Origin: Coriobacteriia bacterium
GTDB lineage: Bacteria > Actinomycetota > Coriobacteriia > Anaerosomatales > PALSA-660
Length of the DNA stretch: 62,120 nucleotides
NCBI GenBank assembly: GCA_030652345.1
Contig: JAUSAU010000110.1
Location: 1-62,120 of the forward strand
Direction: 5' to 3'
Under the pieces are notes generated by a model that was not told where the DNA came from, did no database searches, and was given only the letters and a program-made list of their open reading frames with translations. Every line of letters begins with the position of its first letter. The first letter of the stretch is position 1. The translations under genes and the position numbers were made by a program. Shown here in pieces: positions 1 through 8,625 of the stretch.

Positions 1-609
1 GACACGCTCGAGCGCAAGTGCGAGACGGTCGGTCGCAAGCACGACGAGGTCGAGGTGCGCGTGGTGGACCCCGAGACCGGCGAGGACTGCGCGCCGAACG
101 TCCCGGGCGAGCTGCTGTGCCGCGGCTACAACATCATGAAGGGCTACTACAAGATGCCCGAGGCCACCGAGAAGGCCGTCGACACGGACGGCTGGCTGCA
201 CTCCGGCGACCTCGGCACGGTGGACGAGGACGGCTACTACCGCATCACCGGGCGAATCAAGGACATGATCATCCGCGGCGGCGAGAACATCTACCCGCGC
301 GAGATCGAGGAGTTCCTCTACACGATGCCGGGCGTCAAGGACGTCCAGGTCGTCGGCGTGCCGGACGAGAAGTACGGCGAGGTCGTCGGGGCGTTCATCG
401 TGCGTGCCGACGGCTCCGACATCGGCGAGGGCGACGTGCAGGAGTACACGCGGGCGCGGCTCGCGCGGTACAAGTGCCCGAAGTACGTCTTCTTCGTCGA
501 CACCTATCCGATGACGGCGTCGGGCAAGATCCAGAAGTACAAGTTGCGCGAGATGGCCTCCGAGGCGCTCGGCCGCGAGGACGTGAAGGTCTTCGCGAGC
601 GAGGGCTAG
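1..609 (+). CDS. Acyl-CoA synthetase (AMP-binding), C-terminal part
   Basis: The C-terminal 202 residues of an ANL-superfamily acyl/fatty-acyl-CoA ligase; the 5' part lies outside the window. The enzyme activates a carboxylic acid through an acyl-adenylate to its CoA thioester in the cytoplasm. Visible landmarks are the hinge motif [18 protein letters not shown], the following [17 protein letters not shown] segment, and near the C-terminus SGKIQK, whose Lys is the adenylation-catalytic residue. The length after the hinge is normal, so the 3' end is intact. The chain length of the substrate cannot be read from this part. Confidence 0.93.
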   Translation, partial: DTLERKCETVGRKHDEVEVRVVDPETGEDCAPNVPGELLCRGYNIMKGYYKMPEATEKAVDTDGWLHSGDLGTVDEDGYYRITGRIKDMIIRGGENIYPREIEEFLYTMPGVKDVQVVGVPDEKYGEVVGAFIVRADGSDIGEGDVQEYTRARLARYKCPKYVFFVDTYPMTASGKIQKYKLREMASEALGREDVKVFASEG

Positions 610-641
610 CCGCAGGTGCATGGCTCGGCGAAAGGGTGAGG

Positions 642-1424
642 ATGATGGACAGGTCTGCGCGGATCGTCGCTTCTATCCTGCTGTTCGCCGCCGTGCTCGC
701 GCTCTCCGCGTGCGGCGCGCCCGACGGTTCGAGCGCCGGGGACCTGACCGGAGGCGAGTGGACGCTCACCGGCTCGAGCATGAGTTCGACCGACATGAGT
801 GCCACCGGCATCACCGCGAGCTTCGACGGCAAGCGGATCATGGGATTCTCCGGCGTGAACCAGTACGGCGGCGACTACACCGCGACGTCCGCCGGCGTCC
901 TGAAGCTCGGTGAGCTGAGCAGCACGATGATGGCCGGCCCCGAGCCGCTCATGCAGGTGGAATCGGCGTATCTCGCCCTGCTGAAGGACTGCGACGGCTA
1001 CCGCATCGATGCCGGGACGCTCACGCTCACGACGGGCGGCAACGACACCCTCATCTTCGAGCGGGCCAAGACCGCGGAACTCCCGGGCACCGGGTGGACC
1101 GTGACCGGCTACAACAACGGCAAGCAGGCGGTGACCTCGGTCTCCATCGGCTCGACCCTCACGGTCACGTTCGGCACGGACGGCAAGGTCTCGGGTCACG
1201 CGGGCGTCAACTCGTTCAGCGGCACCTACGAGGCGACCGACGCGACCGTCAAGGTCGGCGCGCTCGCCACGACCCGCATGGCGGGACCGCCGGAGCTCAT
1301 GGCTGAGGAGGCCGCGTTCCTCAAGGCCCTCGAGGCTTCGACGGAGTGGAGCATCAGCCGGGGCCGCCTCGAGATGCGGGACGCCTCCGGGGCCACGCAG
1401 ATCACCGCCGATCCGACTCCGTAG
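642..1424 (+). CDS. Lipoprotein with two META domains
   Basis: A 260-residue exported protein. An N-terminal hydrophobic segment (SILLFAAVLALSACG) ends in an LSAC lipobox, so lipid anchoring at about Cys-25 is predicted. The mature part consists of two tandem META-like repeats of about 110 residues, each with a W-x-L/V-T-G start and a central F..G...G..G.N.F/Y.G.Y pattern followed by TT/STxMAGP. META (DUF306, HslJ-like) domains occur in heat-shock and stress lipoproteins of poorly known function. The start is chosen at the first ATG of an ATGATG pair, after an AAGGGTGAGG Shine-Dalgarno stretch. It lies 32 bp after the acyl-CoA synthetase and converges on the next gene. Confidence 0.85.
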   Translation: MMDRSARIVASILLFAAVLALSACGAPDGSSAGDLTGGEWTLTGSSMSSTDMSATGITASFDGKRIMGFSGVNQYGGDYTATSAGVLKLGELSSTMMAGPEPLMQVESAYLALLKDCDGYRIDAGTLTLTTGGNDTLIFERAKTAELPGTGWTVTGYNNGKQAVTSVSIGSTLTVTFGTDGKVSGHAGVNSFSGTYEATDATVKVGALATTRMAGPPELMAEEAAFLKALEASTEWSISRGRLEMRDASGATQITADPTP

Positions 1425-1437
1425 AGCCGCATCGCAC

Positions 1438-2070
1438 CTAGTTGATGATGAACCAGGCGACGAGCGCCGAGCGCGTCGCCGCTTTGTTGAGAACGATGCG
1501 GAACGACGTCGCGCTGATCCGCTGCGTGTAGGCGATCACGACCCCGGTCCCAGCCGGGCCTTGGAGCGTCGCCATGATGAGCGAATCCGTGCCGATGTTC
1601 GCGACGCCGGTGATCGTGCGCGTCATGGCGCCCTTCGAGATCGATGCCCGGCCCGAGCGCGAGAACCGGGCCTTTCCCTCGACCTTGAGCGCTGTCCCGG
1701 CGCCGGCGTGCTGCGCCAGGACGCCATAGTGCGCGGCGTGGGCTGTGTGCCCGAATACGCCCGCGCTCCCCGGGTCGCCCCCGAAGGACTGCCCGTCCAC
1801 GCCGTAGTGGATCAGACCCGTGTTCGCGGTCAGTGCCACGGAACTGTACGCGGGGCTGAATATCGCCCCATCGAAGGTGCGCATGATGAGCGTGGCATTG
1901 GCTGCTGAGTATGCGCCGGCGACCAGGACGTACTGACCATCCAGTGCGTGCGCCGTCTCGGGCTTCTGAGCCAGGAGCGCTCCCGCTGCGAGCGCGAGCG
2001 CACCCACGATCGCATCCCGCCGTGAGACGACTCGCGCCTCTGCTGCGTCCGATCCCTGTGTCGTGCTCAT
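1438..2070 (-). CDS. Tat-exported beta-rich protein of unknown function
   Basis: A 210-residue protein not recognised as a named family. The N-terminus has a twin-arginine signal (SRRDAIVGALALAAGALLA, residues about 15-35), so folded export through the Tat pathway is predicted. The rest is rich in Gly, Ala, Ser, Thr and short hydrophobic strands. A central part with GVFGHTAHAAHYGVLA resembles the short glycine-phased repeats of carbohydrate-binding or tail-fibre-like beta-helices, and a compact beta domain ends the chain. The ATG at 2070 is preceded by GGAGGGTGAT. The gene converges on the META lipoprotein with a 13-bp gap and is divergent from the oxidoreductase operon. Confidence 0.75.
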   Translation of the reverse strand: MSTTQGSDAAEARVVSRRDAIVGALALAAGALLAQKPETAHALDGQYVLVAGAYSAANATLIMRTFDGAIFSPAYSSVALTANTGLIHYGVDGQSFGGDPGSAGVFGHTAHAAHYGVLAQHAGAGTALKVEGKARFSRSGRASISKGAMTRTITGVANIGTDSLIMATLQGPAGTGVVIAYTQRISATSFRIVLNKAATRSALVAWFIIN

Positions 2071-2192
2071 GGCGATCACCCTCCGTGACTCTCGGGTACG
2101 CGCATCTGCCGGAACGCGACCCTGTCGGAAAACCCCTGTTGCCCTCACGTCTCGCGGTTGGAGCATGGGCGCTGCAAACGTGGAGCCACGTG

Positions 2193-2198
2193 TACAAT
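2193..2198 (+). promoter_or_regulatory. Candidate -10 box of the 2-oxoacid oxidoreductase operon
   Basis: TACAAT lies 40 bp upstream of the gamma-subunit start in the short divergent intergenic space. No good -35 hexamer stands at the expected distance, so the assignment rests on the -10 match and position only. Confidence 0.35.
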
Positions 2199-2237
2199 CT
2201 ACCCGCTGTACGCCTCGGGGGAGTGGGGGGACACGTG

Positions 2238-2810
2238 GTGGGTCCGACGGGTGAGATGCACGAGATCCGCTGGCACGGCCGCGGCGGTCAGGGCGCGGTC
2301 ACGGCCGCGAAGATCCTGGCCGACGCCGCGTTCCGCTCCGGTTTCGCGGGAGTCACGTCCCAGCCCTCGTTCGGTGCCGAGCGCCGGGGGGCACCGATCA
2401 CGGCATCCTCGCGCCTCGCGGACAAGCCGCTGCGCATCCTGTCGCAGGTCACCGAACCCGACATCGTGGTCGTGCTCGACGACTCGCTCGTCGCCGTCGC
2501 CAACGCGACCGGCGGCATGAAGCCCGGCGGGACGCTCATCGTCAACACCACGAAGGGCGCCGGCGACTTCTCCGTGCGCGACGACATCCGCGTCGTCACG
2601 AGCGACGTCAGTGGCGCCGCCGAAGCGGTCGGACTCATCGTCGGCGGTCAGCCGATGGTGTCGACCGCGATCCTCGGGGCGGTGGCGCGCGCGACCGGAC
2701 TCATCACCATGGACAGCGTCGAGGCGGCGATCGGGTACGCGTTCAGCGGCTCGGCCGCCACGAAGAACATCGAAGCCGCCGCGATCGCGTACGAGTGTAC
2801 GCGGGCGTAG
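2238..2810 (+). CDS. porG: 2-oxoacid:ferredoxin oxidoreductase, gamma subunit
   Basis: A 190-residue gamma subunit of a four-subunit pyruvate/2-oxoacid:ferredoxin oxidoreductase, which oxidatively decarboxylates a 2-oxoacid to acyl-CoA and reduces ferredoxin. The family start HEIRWHGRGGQGAVTAAKIL is present, followed by the FGAERRGAPI motif and the typical alpha/beta fold pattern. GTG 2238 is preceded by a GGGGGG stretch 7 bp upstream; GTG 2235 and ATG 2256 are in-frame alternatives. It is the first gene of a compact gamma-delta-alpha-beta operon, the usual Por order. Pyruvate is the likely substrate, but an isovalerate or 2-oxoglutarate enzyme cannot be excluded from sequence alone. Confidence 0.88.
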   Translation: MGPTGEMHEIRWHGRGGQGAVTAAKILADAAFRSGFAGVTSQPSFGAERRGAPITASSRLADKPLRILSQVTEPDIVVVLDDSLVAVANATGGMKPGGTLIVNTTKGAGDFSVRDDIRVVTSDVSGAAEAVGLIVGGQPMVSTAILGAVARATGLITMDSVEAAIGYAFSGSAATKNIEAAAIAYECTRA

Positions 2811-2823
2811 AAGGAGCGAAGCA

Positions 2824-3153
2824 GTGGGCACGAGGGCATGCGGTAGTGAGATCTCGATGTCGCGTCCGAGCGTGGGCGAGGCGGGCAACACCGGCGACTG
2901 GCGCAACGCGCGTCCCGTGATGGACCCGGCGCTGTGTCTGGCGGTCAAGCAGGACAAGGTCACCTGCCAGATCTGCTGGGCGTACTGCCCCGACGCCTGC
3001 ATCGCCCGGGGTGTCGGCCCGGTGATCGACCTGACCTACTGCAAGGGTTGCGGCATCTGTGCCGAGGAGTGCCCGGCGGGCGCCATCGCGATGGTGCCCG
3101 AGTCGGAGCACGGCTCGTGCGAACTCGACGCGGCAGCGGAGGTGGCGAAGTGA
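2824..3153 (+). CDS. porD: 2-oxoacid:ferredoxin oxidoreductase, delta subunit (2[4Fe-4S])
   Basis: A 109-residue ferredoxin-like delta subunit. Two cluster motifs are visible, CQICWAYCPDAC and CKGCGICAEECP, which bind the two [4Fe-4S] centres that pass electrons from the TPP site to free ferredoxin. The GTG start at 2824 follows AAGGAGCGAAGCA, a good ribosome binding site. An N-terminal extension of about 30 residues (including the stretch NTGDWRNARPV) is typical of delta subunits and contacts the alpha/beta core. The stop overlaps the alpha-subunit start, which suggests translational coupling. Confidence 0.9.
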   Translation: MGTRACGSEISMSRPSVGEAGNTGDWRNARPVMDPALCLAVKQDKVTCQICWAYCPDACIARGVGPVIDLTYCKGCGICAEECPAGAIAMVPESEHGSCELDAAAEVAK

Positions 3154-4373
3154 GCACCGGAGCCGTCCGTACCGTCATGACGGGCAATGAGGCAGCCGCC
3201 AACGCCGCCAAGCTCGCCCGCGTCCAGGTCATCGCCGCCTATCCGATCACGCCCCAGTCGCCCGTCGTCGAGACGCTCTCGGCCTGGGTCGAGTCGGGCG
3301 AGCTGCCCGCGGAGTTCGTCACCGTGGAGAGCGAGCACTCGGCGCTCACCGTCTGCATCACCGCATCCACGGTCGGTGCACGCGTGTTCACGGCGACCAG
3401 CGCCAACGGGCTCGCCTACATGACCGAGCAGGTCTGGTGGGCGGCCGGCGCACGGCTGCCGATCGTGATGTGCATCGCGAACCGCGCGATGGCCGCGCCG
3501 TGGAACGTGCTCAACGACCAGCAGGACTCGATGTCGGTGCGCGACGCCGGGTGGGTCCAGCTCTACTGTCGCGACAATCAGGAGATCCTCGACACGACCG
3601 TGCAGGCCTACCGCATCGCCGAGCGCCTGCACCTTCCCGTCATGGTCTGCTACGACGGCTTCCTGCTCTCGCACACGGTCATGCCCGTCGAAGTGCCGGA
3701 GGCCGCGACCGTCGATGCGTTCCTGCCGCCGTACACGGAGCCGTTCACGATCGTGGATCCCGCCGACCCGTGCAACATCGGCCCGGTGGTCATCGCCGAC
3801 CCGCGCGCCGATCGTGACGGCGTCACGTCCCACGGCTACATGGAGATCCGCGCCCTGCACCACGCCGCCCTCATCGAAGCGCTCGACGTCATCCCGGAGG
3901 TCAGTTCCGACTGGGGCGCGCTCACCGGCCGCGACTGGGGTGGGCTCACGTGGGAGTACCTGCTCGACGACGCGGAGGTCGTGCTCGTCGCGGCCGGCTC
4001 GCTCGGTACACAGCTCACCGTCGCCGTCGAGACGCTGCGGGCTGAGGGCGTGAAGGCTGGTGTGCTCGGCATCCGGGCCTATCGTCCGTTCCCGGCCGCG
4101 GCGCTGCGCGACAAACTCGCCGACCGCAAGGGCGTCCTCGTCTTCGACAAGGCGCTCTCGTACGGCTACGAGGGTCCGATCTGCACCGATCTGCGGGCGG
4201 CCATGGCCGGTGTGTCGCAGCCACCGCTCATCTGGGGCGCCGTATGCGGTCTCGGCGGGCGCGACGTCTCCCCGGACCACCTCGCGGACGCGGCCAGGCG
4301 CGCGATCGCGGACGCGCACGCGGGCGCGCACGAGCGCGCCACCGACTGGATCAACCTGAAGCTGGAGGGCTGA
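3150..4373 (+). CDS. porA: 2-oxoacid:ferredoxin oxidoreductase, alpha subunit
   Basis: A 407-residue alpha subunit that forms part of the active site and binds the pyrimidine side of thiamine diphosphate. Diagnostic segments are TGNEAAANAAKLARVQVIAAYP followed by ITPQSP near the N-terminus (given here in two parts of one stretch) and the ESEHSA motif with the conserved Glu region. The C-terminal transketolase-like domain ends with the GLGGRDVSPDH segment. The start is the GTG that overlaps the delta-subunit stop (GTGA) and follows a GGAGGTGG site. The length is normal for PorA of four-subunit enzymes. Confidence 0.92.
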   Translation: MSTGAVRTVMTGNEAAANAAKLARVQVIAAYPITPQSPVVETLSAWVESGELPAEFVTVESEHSALTVCITASTVGARVFTATSANGLAYMTEQVWWAAGARLPIVMCIANRAMAAPWNVLNDQQDSMSVRDAGWVQLYCRDNQEILDTTVQAYRIAERLHLPVMVCYDGFLLSHTVMPVEVPEAATVDAFLPPYTEPFTIVDPADPCNIGPVVIADPRADRDGVTSHGYMEIRALHHAALIEALDVIPEVSSDWGALTGRDWGGLTWEYLLDDAEVVLVAAGSLGTQLTVAVETLRAEGVKAGVLGIRAYRPFPAAALRDKLADRKGVLVFDKALSYGYEGPICTDLRAAMAGVSQPPLIWGAVCGLGGRDVSPDHLADAARRAIADAHAGAHERATDWINLKLEG

Positions 4374-4376
4374 GGA

Positions 4377-5285
4377 ATGCCGACGAAGATCCTCGACCTC
4401 CCGGATTCCTCGTACGTCCTGCCCGGCAACCGCGCCTGCGCCGGTTGCGGTATCGGCATAGGCCTGCGCCAGATCACGGCCGCGCTCGAGGGCCGGATGG
4501 TCATGACCGTCCCGGCCAGCTGCCTGACCGTCTTCGGCGGCATGTATCCGATCTCGTCGGTCGGCGTGCCGTGGGTCAATGTCGCCTTCCCGTCGACGGC
4601 TGCGGCCGCCTCCGGGCTCGCCGCCGGCCTTCGCGCGACCGGCCGCGCCTCCGAGATGACGGTGCTCGCGATGGCCGGCGACGGCGGCACCGGCGACATC
4701 GGCATCCAGGCGCTCTCCGGCGCCGCCGAGCGCAACGACGACTTCATCTACCTGTGCTACGACAACGAGGCGTACATGAACACCGGCACGCAGCGCAGCG
4801 GGCTGACTCCCGCGGGTGCGCGCACCACCACCACGTGGGCCGGCAAGCGCGAGAACCCCAAGGACCTGCCGCGCATCATGGAGGCGCACGGCATCCCGTA
4901 CGTCGCCTCGACCTCCGCGGCATTCCCCACAGACGTCTACGACAAGGTCGCGAAGGCCCGCGACATCCACGGCCTGCGCTACATCCACATGAACGTGCCG
5001 TGCCCGAGCGGCTGGTCGTTCGACCCGAAGGACACCGTGCGCCTGGGCAAGATGGCAGTCGACACCGGACTCGTCGTGCTCTACGAGGTCGAGGAGGGCG
5101 CGTTCCGGCTCACCGGCCGCAGTGCCTCGCTCGCCAAGGCGGGCAAGCCGCTGGGCCGGGTCGCCGACTACATCGCGACGCAGGGTCGCTTCCGCGGCAT
5201 GAAGCCCGAGGCGGTCGAAGCGGTGCAGTCATGGGTGGACGAGCGCTGGGCCGGCTACGTCGCGCGAGACGCCGCCGGGCGGTAG
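4377..5285 (+). CDS. porB: 2-oxoacid:ferredoxin oxidoreductase, beta subunit
   Basis: A 302-residue beta subunit binding the TPP diphosphate and Mg2+. The N-terminal RACAGCGIGIGLR holds Cys residues of the proximal cluster. The TPP motif is AGDGGTGDIGIQAL, followed after about 25 residues by CYDNEAYMNTGTQ, the usual GDG..(N)DN arrangement. The C-terminal half carries the H-x-x-CP motif (HMNVPCPSGW) with a further cluster Cys. It starts 3 bp after the alpha stop and closes the operon. It converges on the histidine kinase gene with only 19 bp between stops and no clear hairpin. Confidence 0.92.
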   Translation: MPTKILDLPDSSYVLPGNRACAGCGIGIGLRQITAALEGRMVMTVPASCLTVFGGMYPISSVGVPWVNVAFPSTAAAASGLAAGLRATGRASEMTVLAMAGDGGTGDIGIQALSGAAERNDDFIYLCYDNEAYMNTGTQRSGLTPAGARTTTTWAGKRENPKDLPRIMEAHGIPYVASTSAAFPTDVYDKVAKARDIHGLRYIHMNVPCPSGWSFDPKDTVRLGKMAVDTGLVVLYEVEEGAFRLTGRSASLAKAGKPLGRVADYIATQGRFRGMKPEAVEAVQSWVDERWAGYVARDAAGR

Positions 5286-5304
5286 CCGCCGCTTCCGGGC
5301 CCGG

Positions 5305-6786
5305 TCAGCGTCGGACTTCCGAGGACGAGGCCGGGTCCGCGGGCAGCACGATCTCGAACACGCTGCCTCCGGCGTCGCCGGCGCGGACCGTCACCTGTCC
5401 TCCGAGCGCGTCAGACAGCGATCGCACGACGGAGAGGCCGAGGCCCGTGCCCACAGCGTCCTGGTTCGGGCCTCCCACCCGCACGAACGGCTCGAAGATC
5501 CTCTCGACGTCGTCCGGGGGGATCCCCGGCCCCGTGTCCACGACGGCGAAGCGCACGCCCTCCGCGCACGGCCCCGCTTCGATCGTCACGGTGCCGGACG
5601 GCGTGTACTTCAGTGCGTTGTCCAGCAGGTTGAGCAGGATCTGATCGAGCGCACGACGGTCGGTTCTCACCAGGGCGTCCCCGTGCACGACGCATCGCAG
5701 TCCCAGACCGAGTTCGGCTGCCGTGGGCCGGAGACTCTCGACGAGTGACTCCACGATCGCTCCCGCGTGGTACTCCTCGAAATCGAACGTGTGGTGACCT
5801 GTGTCCGCGGTCGACAGGTCGAGCACGTCGTTGACCAGCGCGAGAAGGTGCTCGCCCGCGCGGCGGATCATCCCGAGCTGCTTTGTCTGCTCCACATTGA
5901 GTGGGCCGGCGAGACCCTGAAGCATCGTTCCCGAGAAGCCGATCACCGAGTTGAGCGGCGTGCGGAGCTCGTGACTGGTGCGTGAGAGCAGGTCGCTTCG
6001 CGCCTGCAGCGCCCGGTCCAACCGGGTGTTCGTGGCCGCGAGTTCCGCGTTGACCTGCTCGAGACGTTCATTCGCCTCGACAAGCTGGTCCGTGCGCTCG
6101 TCGACGAGCCTCTCCAAGTCGGCGTGGTGGACGGACAACTCCGTCTCGCGGTCGTGCAGGGCGGTCAGCACTGCGGCGTGCTCGAACTGGACGAAGAAGT
6201 ACCCGATCAGCACCGTTGCCGCTGTGGTCCCGAGGAACGGAGTCGGATCGTTGGAGCCGAGGTTGAACATCCACCAGACCGCCGCGAAAAGTCCGACGAA
6301 GAAGGAGACCACCAGCCAGGCGAAACTCGAGCCACCGACCGCCCGGAACGTGCGGTGCCGGTAGATGGCGAAGGACTGGGCTGCCACCAGCACGGCCGCG
6401 TGGATGCCGATCGTCGCGCTGAGCATCCACGGGATGGTCAGGTCGGCGATGACGAGGACCGCGCCGCCGATGGCGATCAGTCCGGCCGCCCTGCGGGCGT
6501 CGATCGGAACGAAGTAGGAGAGCGCTCCCACGATGAACAGCGTCGAGCCGATGAGCTCGCTTGCCGCGAAGCCGACCGCAAAGCGCGGGTCGATCGTCCG
6601 ACTGAGATAGAAGAACGGGGGAGCCGCCGCGTACACGAGCCACCCGAGCATGAGCAGGTAGAGATACCGTGGCTCACGTCGACGCCGGTACGTGTCCCAG
6701 TAGAACGGAACGGGCACGAAGCTCACCACGAACAGGACGATCATGGCGTATGCCAGCAGCACGCGAACTCCCCGATCGGCGCGCAC
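5305..6786 (-). CDS. Membrane-bound sensor histidine kinase
   Basis: A 493-residue kinase. Residues 10-205 form six or seven hydrophobic helices, an MASE-like membrane sensor with no obvious extracytoplasmic domain. A coiled coil (about 212-262) leads to a HisKA domain with SHELRTPLNSVIGFSG, His-272 being the phosphorylation site. The HATPase_c domain has the N box LLNLLDNALKYT, DTGPGIP and GTGLGLSVV boxes, all intact. No response regulator is adjacent, so this is an orphan kinase. Its DHp helix is closely similar to those of the two PAS kinases at 15-21 kb, which suggests a local paralogous family. Confidence 0.88.
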   Translation of the reverse strand: MRADRGVRVLLAYAMIVLFVVSFVPVPFYWDTYRRRREPRYLYLLMLGWLVYAAAPPFFYLSRTIDPRFAVGFAASELIGSTLFIVGALSYFVPIDARRAAGLIAIGGAVLVIADLTIPWMLSATIGIHAAVLVAAQSFAIYRHRTFRAVGGSSFAWLVVSFFVGLFAAVWWMFNLGSNDPTPFLGTTAATVLIGYFFVQFEHAAVLTALHDRETELSVHHADLERLVDERTDQLVEANERLEQVNAELAATNTRLDRALQARSDLLSRTSHELRTPLNSVIGFSGTMLQGLAGPLNVEQTKQLGMIRRAGEHLLALVNDVLDLSTADTGHHTFDFEEYHAGAIVESLVESLRPTAAELGLGLRCVVHGDALVRTDRRALDQILLNLLDNALKYTPSGTVTIEAGPCAEGVRFAVVDTGPGIPPDDVERIFEPFVRVGGPNQDAVGTGLGLSVVRSLSDALGGQVTVRAGDAGGSVFEIVLPADPASSSEVRR

Positions 6787-6907
6787 GTACGGGGTCCCGC
6801 GCGGGCCGCGGATCCGTGCGCCCCTGTCCGAGAGTGTATCCCTAGTTCGTGGGTCCCGAGACGTGCGGCCGCGCGGTTGCGACGGGCGGCGACCCGGCGC
6901 GTCGGTC

Positions 6908-7660
6908 CTACGCGGCGGCCTTCGCCTCAGCCTTCTTGCGCAGCGCGTTGGCCTGCCGGCGGAAGTTGAGCGCCTCCACGCCGAGCGAGAACAGGATCGC
7001 GAAGTAGACGTAGTTGCGCTCGATCTCCTGGCCGAAGCCCTCCGAGATCAGCAACACGCCGACGAGCACGAGGAACGCCAGCGCGAGCACCTTGAGCGAC
7101 GGGTGGTCGTGGATGAAGTCGGAGAGCTTCCCGGCCCACACCATCATGACGATGATGGCGATCGTCATGGCGATGATGATGATCACGTACTGCTGGGTGA
7201 GGCCGACCGCCGTGAGCACCGAGTCGATGGCGAAGACCATGTCGACGACCATGATCTGTGCGATGGTGCCGGCCATCGAGAGGCTGTTGTGCTTCTTGGG
7301 CGCCTCGACCTCGTCGCCCTCTTCCCTGAGCTCGGTGGTCTTGTAGATCTCGGTGACCGCCTTGTAGGTGAGGAAGAGGCCGCCCGCGAGCAGGATCAGG
7401 TCCTTGATCGAGAAGTGATGGCCCAGGGCCGAGAACAGGACGACATCGAGCCCGAGAAGCCAGGTGATGCCCAGAACCATGCCGATGCGGCCGACGAGTG
7501 CCAGTCCGAGGCCGAGCTGCCGGGCGAAGGGGCGCTTCTCCGGGGGCAGGTCGCCGGTCACGATCGCTAGGAAGATGATGTTGTCCACACCGAGCACGAT
7601 CTCGAGAATCGTGAGCGTGAGCAGTGCGACGAGGTTGGTGACGGTGAAGAGCTCAGGCAC
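6908..7660 (-). CDS. TerC-family integral membrane protein
   Basis: A 250-residue TerC family protein with about seven membrane helices. The conserved Asp-containing signatures are present: LGVDNIIF in helix 2 and DMVFAIDSV in the central helix. Members are linked to tellurite resistance, alkaline-induced Mn2+ export (Alx, YkoY) and metalation of exported proteins. GTG 7660 is preferred because GGAG lies 6 bp upstream; an in-frame ATG at 7726 would add 22 residues without hydrophobic character. No recognisable manganese riboswitch was seen in the short upstream space. The C-terminus is a Lys/Ala-rich cytoplasmic tail. Confidence 0.9.
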   Translation of the reverse strand: MPELFTVTNLVALLTLTILEIVLGVDNIIFLAIVTGDLPPEKRPFARQLGLGLALVGRIGMVLGITWLLGLDVVLFSALGHHFSIKDLILLAGGLFLTYKAVTEIYKTTELREEGDEVEAPKKHNSLSMAGTIAQIMVVDMVFAIDSVLTAVGLTQQYVIIIIAMTIAIIVMMVWAGKLSDFIHDHPSLKVLALAFLVLVGVLLISEGFGQEIERNYVYFAILFSLGVEALNFRRQANALRKKAEAKAAA

Positions 7661-7747
7661 GGTGTGCTCCGGTTCCGGGCGTCGGGTGGTCGTGCCGATT
7701 ATCGGGAGCGCGAGGGCGCGGGTCAACGGGGCCGACGCGGGTCGGCC

Positions 7748-8056
7748 TCAGGCCAGGCGCTCCTCCAGCCACTGCGCGAGCGGACGCCCGAACTCGCCCG
7801 CACCCGCCCACGCGTCGATGAGCTCCTCGTAGCATCCAGCGGGACACTCGTCGGCGATGCGGGACGCGAGCGCCTCGAGCGCCACCGGGTCGAGGAAACT
7901 CTCGACGTCCGCGTCGGGCGCTGCGAACTCCTCGAGGAGGTCGTAGACGTCGACCTTTCGCGCTGCGGCGAGTCCCGTCAGGCCCTCGCGCACGATGCCG
8001 AGTCCATCGCGGTAGAGCCGGTAGAGCGGGCCGTCGTGACCCCATCCCTCGCTCAC
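7748..8056 (-). CDS. Small acidic hypothetical protein
   Basis: A 102-residue soluble protein not matched to a known family. It is acidic and helical, with Leu/Ala-rich segments (YDLLEEFAAPDADVESFLDP, then EELIDAWAGAGEFGRPLAQW) and one Cys, in a DECPAGCYEE stretch that gives two closely spaced cysteines. GTG 8056 is chosen because GAGGGGGAT stands directly upstream; ATG 8077 is an alternative. It lies 87 bp upstream of terC in the same direction, so co-transcription is possible. Codon use is like its neighbours, which supports a real gene. Confidence 0.65.
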   Translation of the reverse strand: MSEGWGHDGPLYRLYRDGLGIVREGLTGLAAARKVDVYDLLEEFAAPDADVESFLDPVALEALASRIADECPAGCYEELIDAWAGAGEFGRPLAQWLEERLA

Positions 8057-8165
8057 GCAGATCCCCCTCGCTCGCATTTCTCTCAGTCTAGATGCCCGTG
8101 CGGGGCGTATCCATCGGTTCGCGGGGTATCCTCGACAGGCAGGCTCGACGATCCCGGGAGCGTAC

Positions 8166-8579
8166 GTGTTCGAGAACGACTACATCATGCGCGTCATCAG
8201 CCAGATCGGCGTCATGCTGCGCGCGATGCTCAGCGACCTGCGCGCTACGAAGACGGGGCAGGTCTACGAGACGTCCCGGGAGGCGCTCCAGCTCCTCCTC
8301 GGCCTCCCGCCGTCGCTCGCGGACCAGCTGACCGCGGACGGGTTCGTCACCATGCTCTCGACCGACGGGACGTTCGACGCCCAGAGGGGGCGCTTGGTTG
8401 CGGAGATCCTGACGCGCAGGGCGCAGGCGTTCGCGCTCGACGGAGAGCCGGCGCGGGCCCGTACCGAGCGGTTGAAGGCCGAGCGCCTCGTCGCACTCGT
8501 CGCCGAGTACGGTGACGATGACGCGGTCGCGGAGGCAGAAGCGCTCCGCGGAGAGCTCTTTGCGATCGACGGCCGCTGA
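8166..8579 (+). CDS. DUF6483-like helical protein
   Basis: A 137-residue cytoplasmic helical protein. The N-terminus FENDYIMRVISQIGVMLRAM resembles DUF6483 proteins, small uncharacterised proteins of anaerobic Gram-positives. The second half is a run of charged amphipathic helices (RRAQAFALDGEPARARTERL and following) reminiscent of a tetratricopeptide-like hairpin pair. GTG 8166 follows a GGGAG site. It is divergent from the small acidic gene at 7748. No catalytic motif is visible and no function is proposed. Confidence 0.75.
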   Translation: MFENDYIMRVISQIGVMLRAMLSDLRATKTGQVYETSREALQLLLGLPPSLADQLTADGFVTMLSTDGTFDAQRGRLVAEILTRRAQAFALDGEPARARTERLKAERLVALVAEYGDDDAVAEAEALRGELFAIDGR

Positions 8580-8625
8580 CAGCGTTCCCGGCGAGCGGGT
8601 AGACATCCAACCGGAGGTGGTTCGC

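Noticed and set aside
3036..4988. Long open frame on the minus strand antisense to porA/porB
   Set aside because: It has an Arg/Asp/Gly/His-rich composition without domains and lies opposite well-recognised genes; it is a GC-rich codon shadow.
7661..7747. Manganese (yybP-ykoY) riboswitch before terC
   Set aside because: The spacer is too short and lacks the conserved loops.
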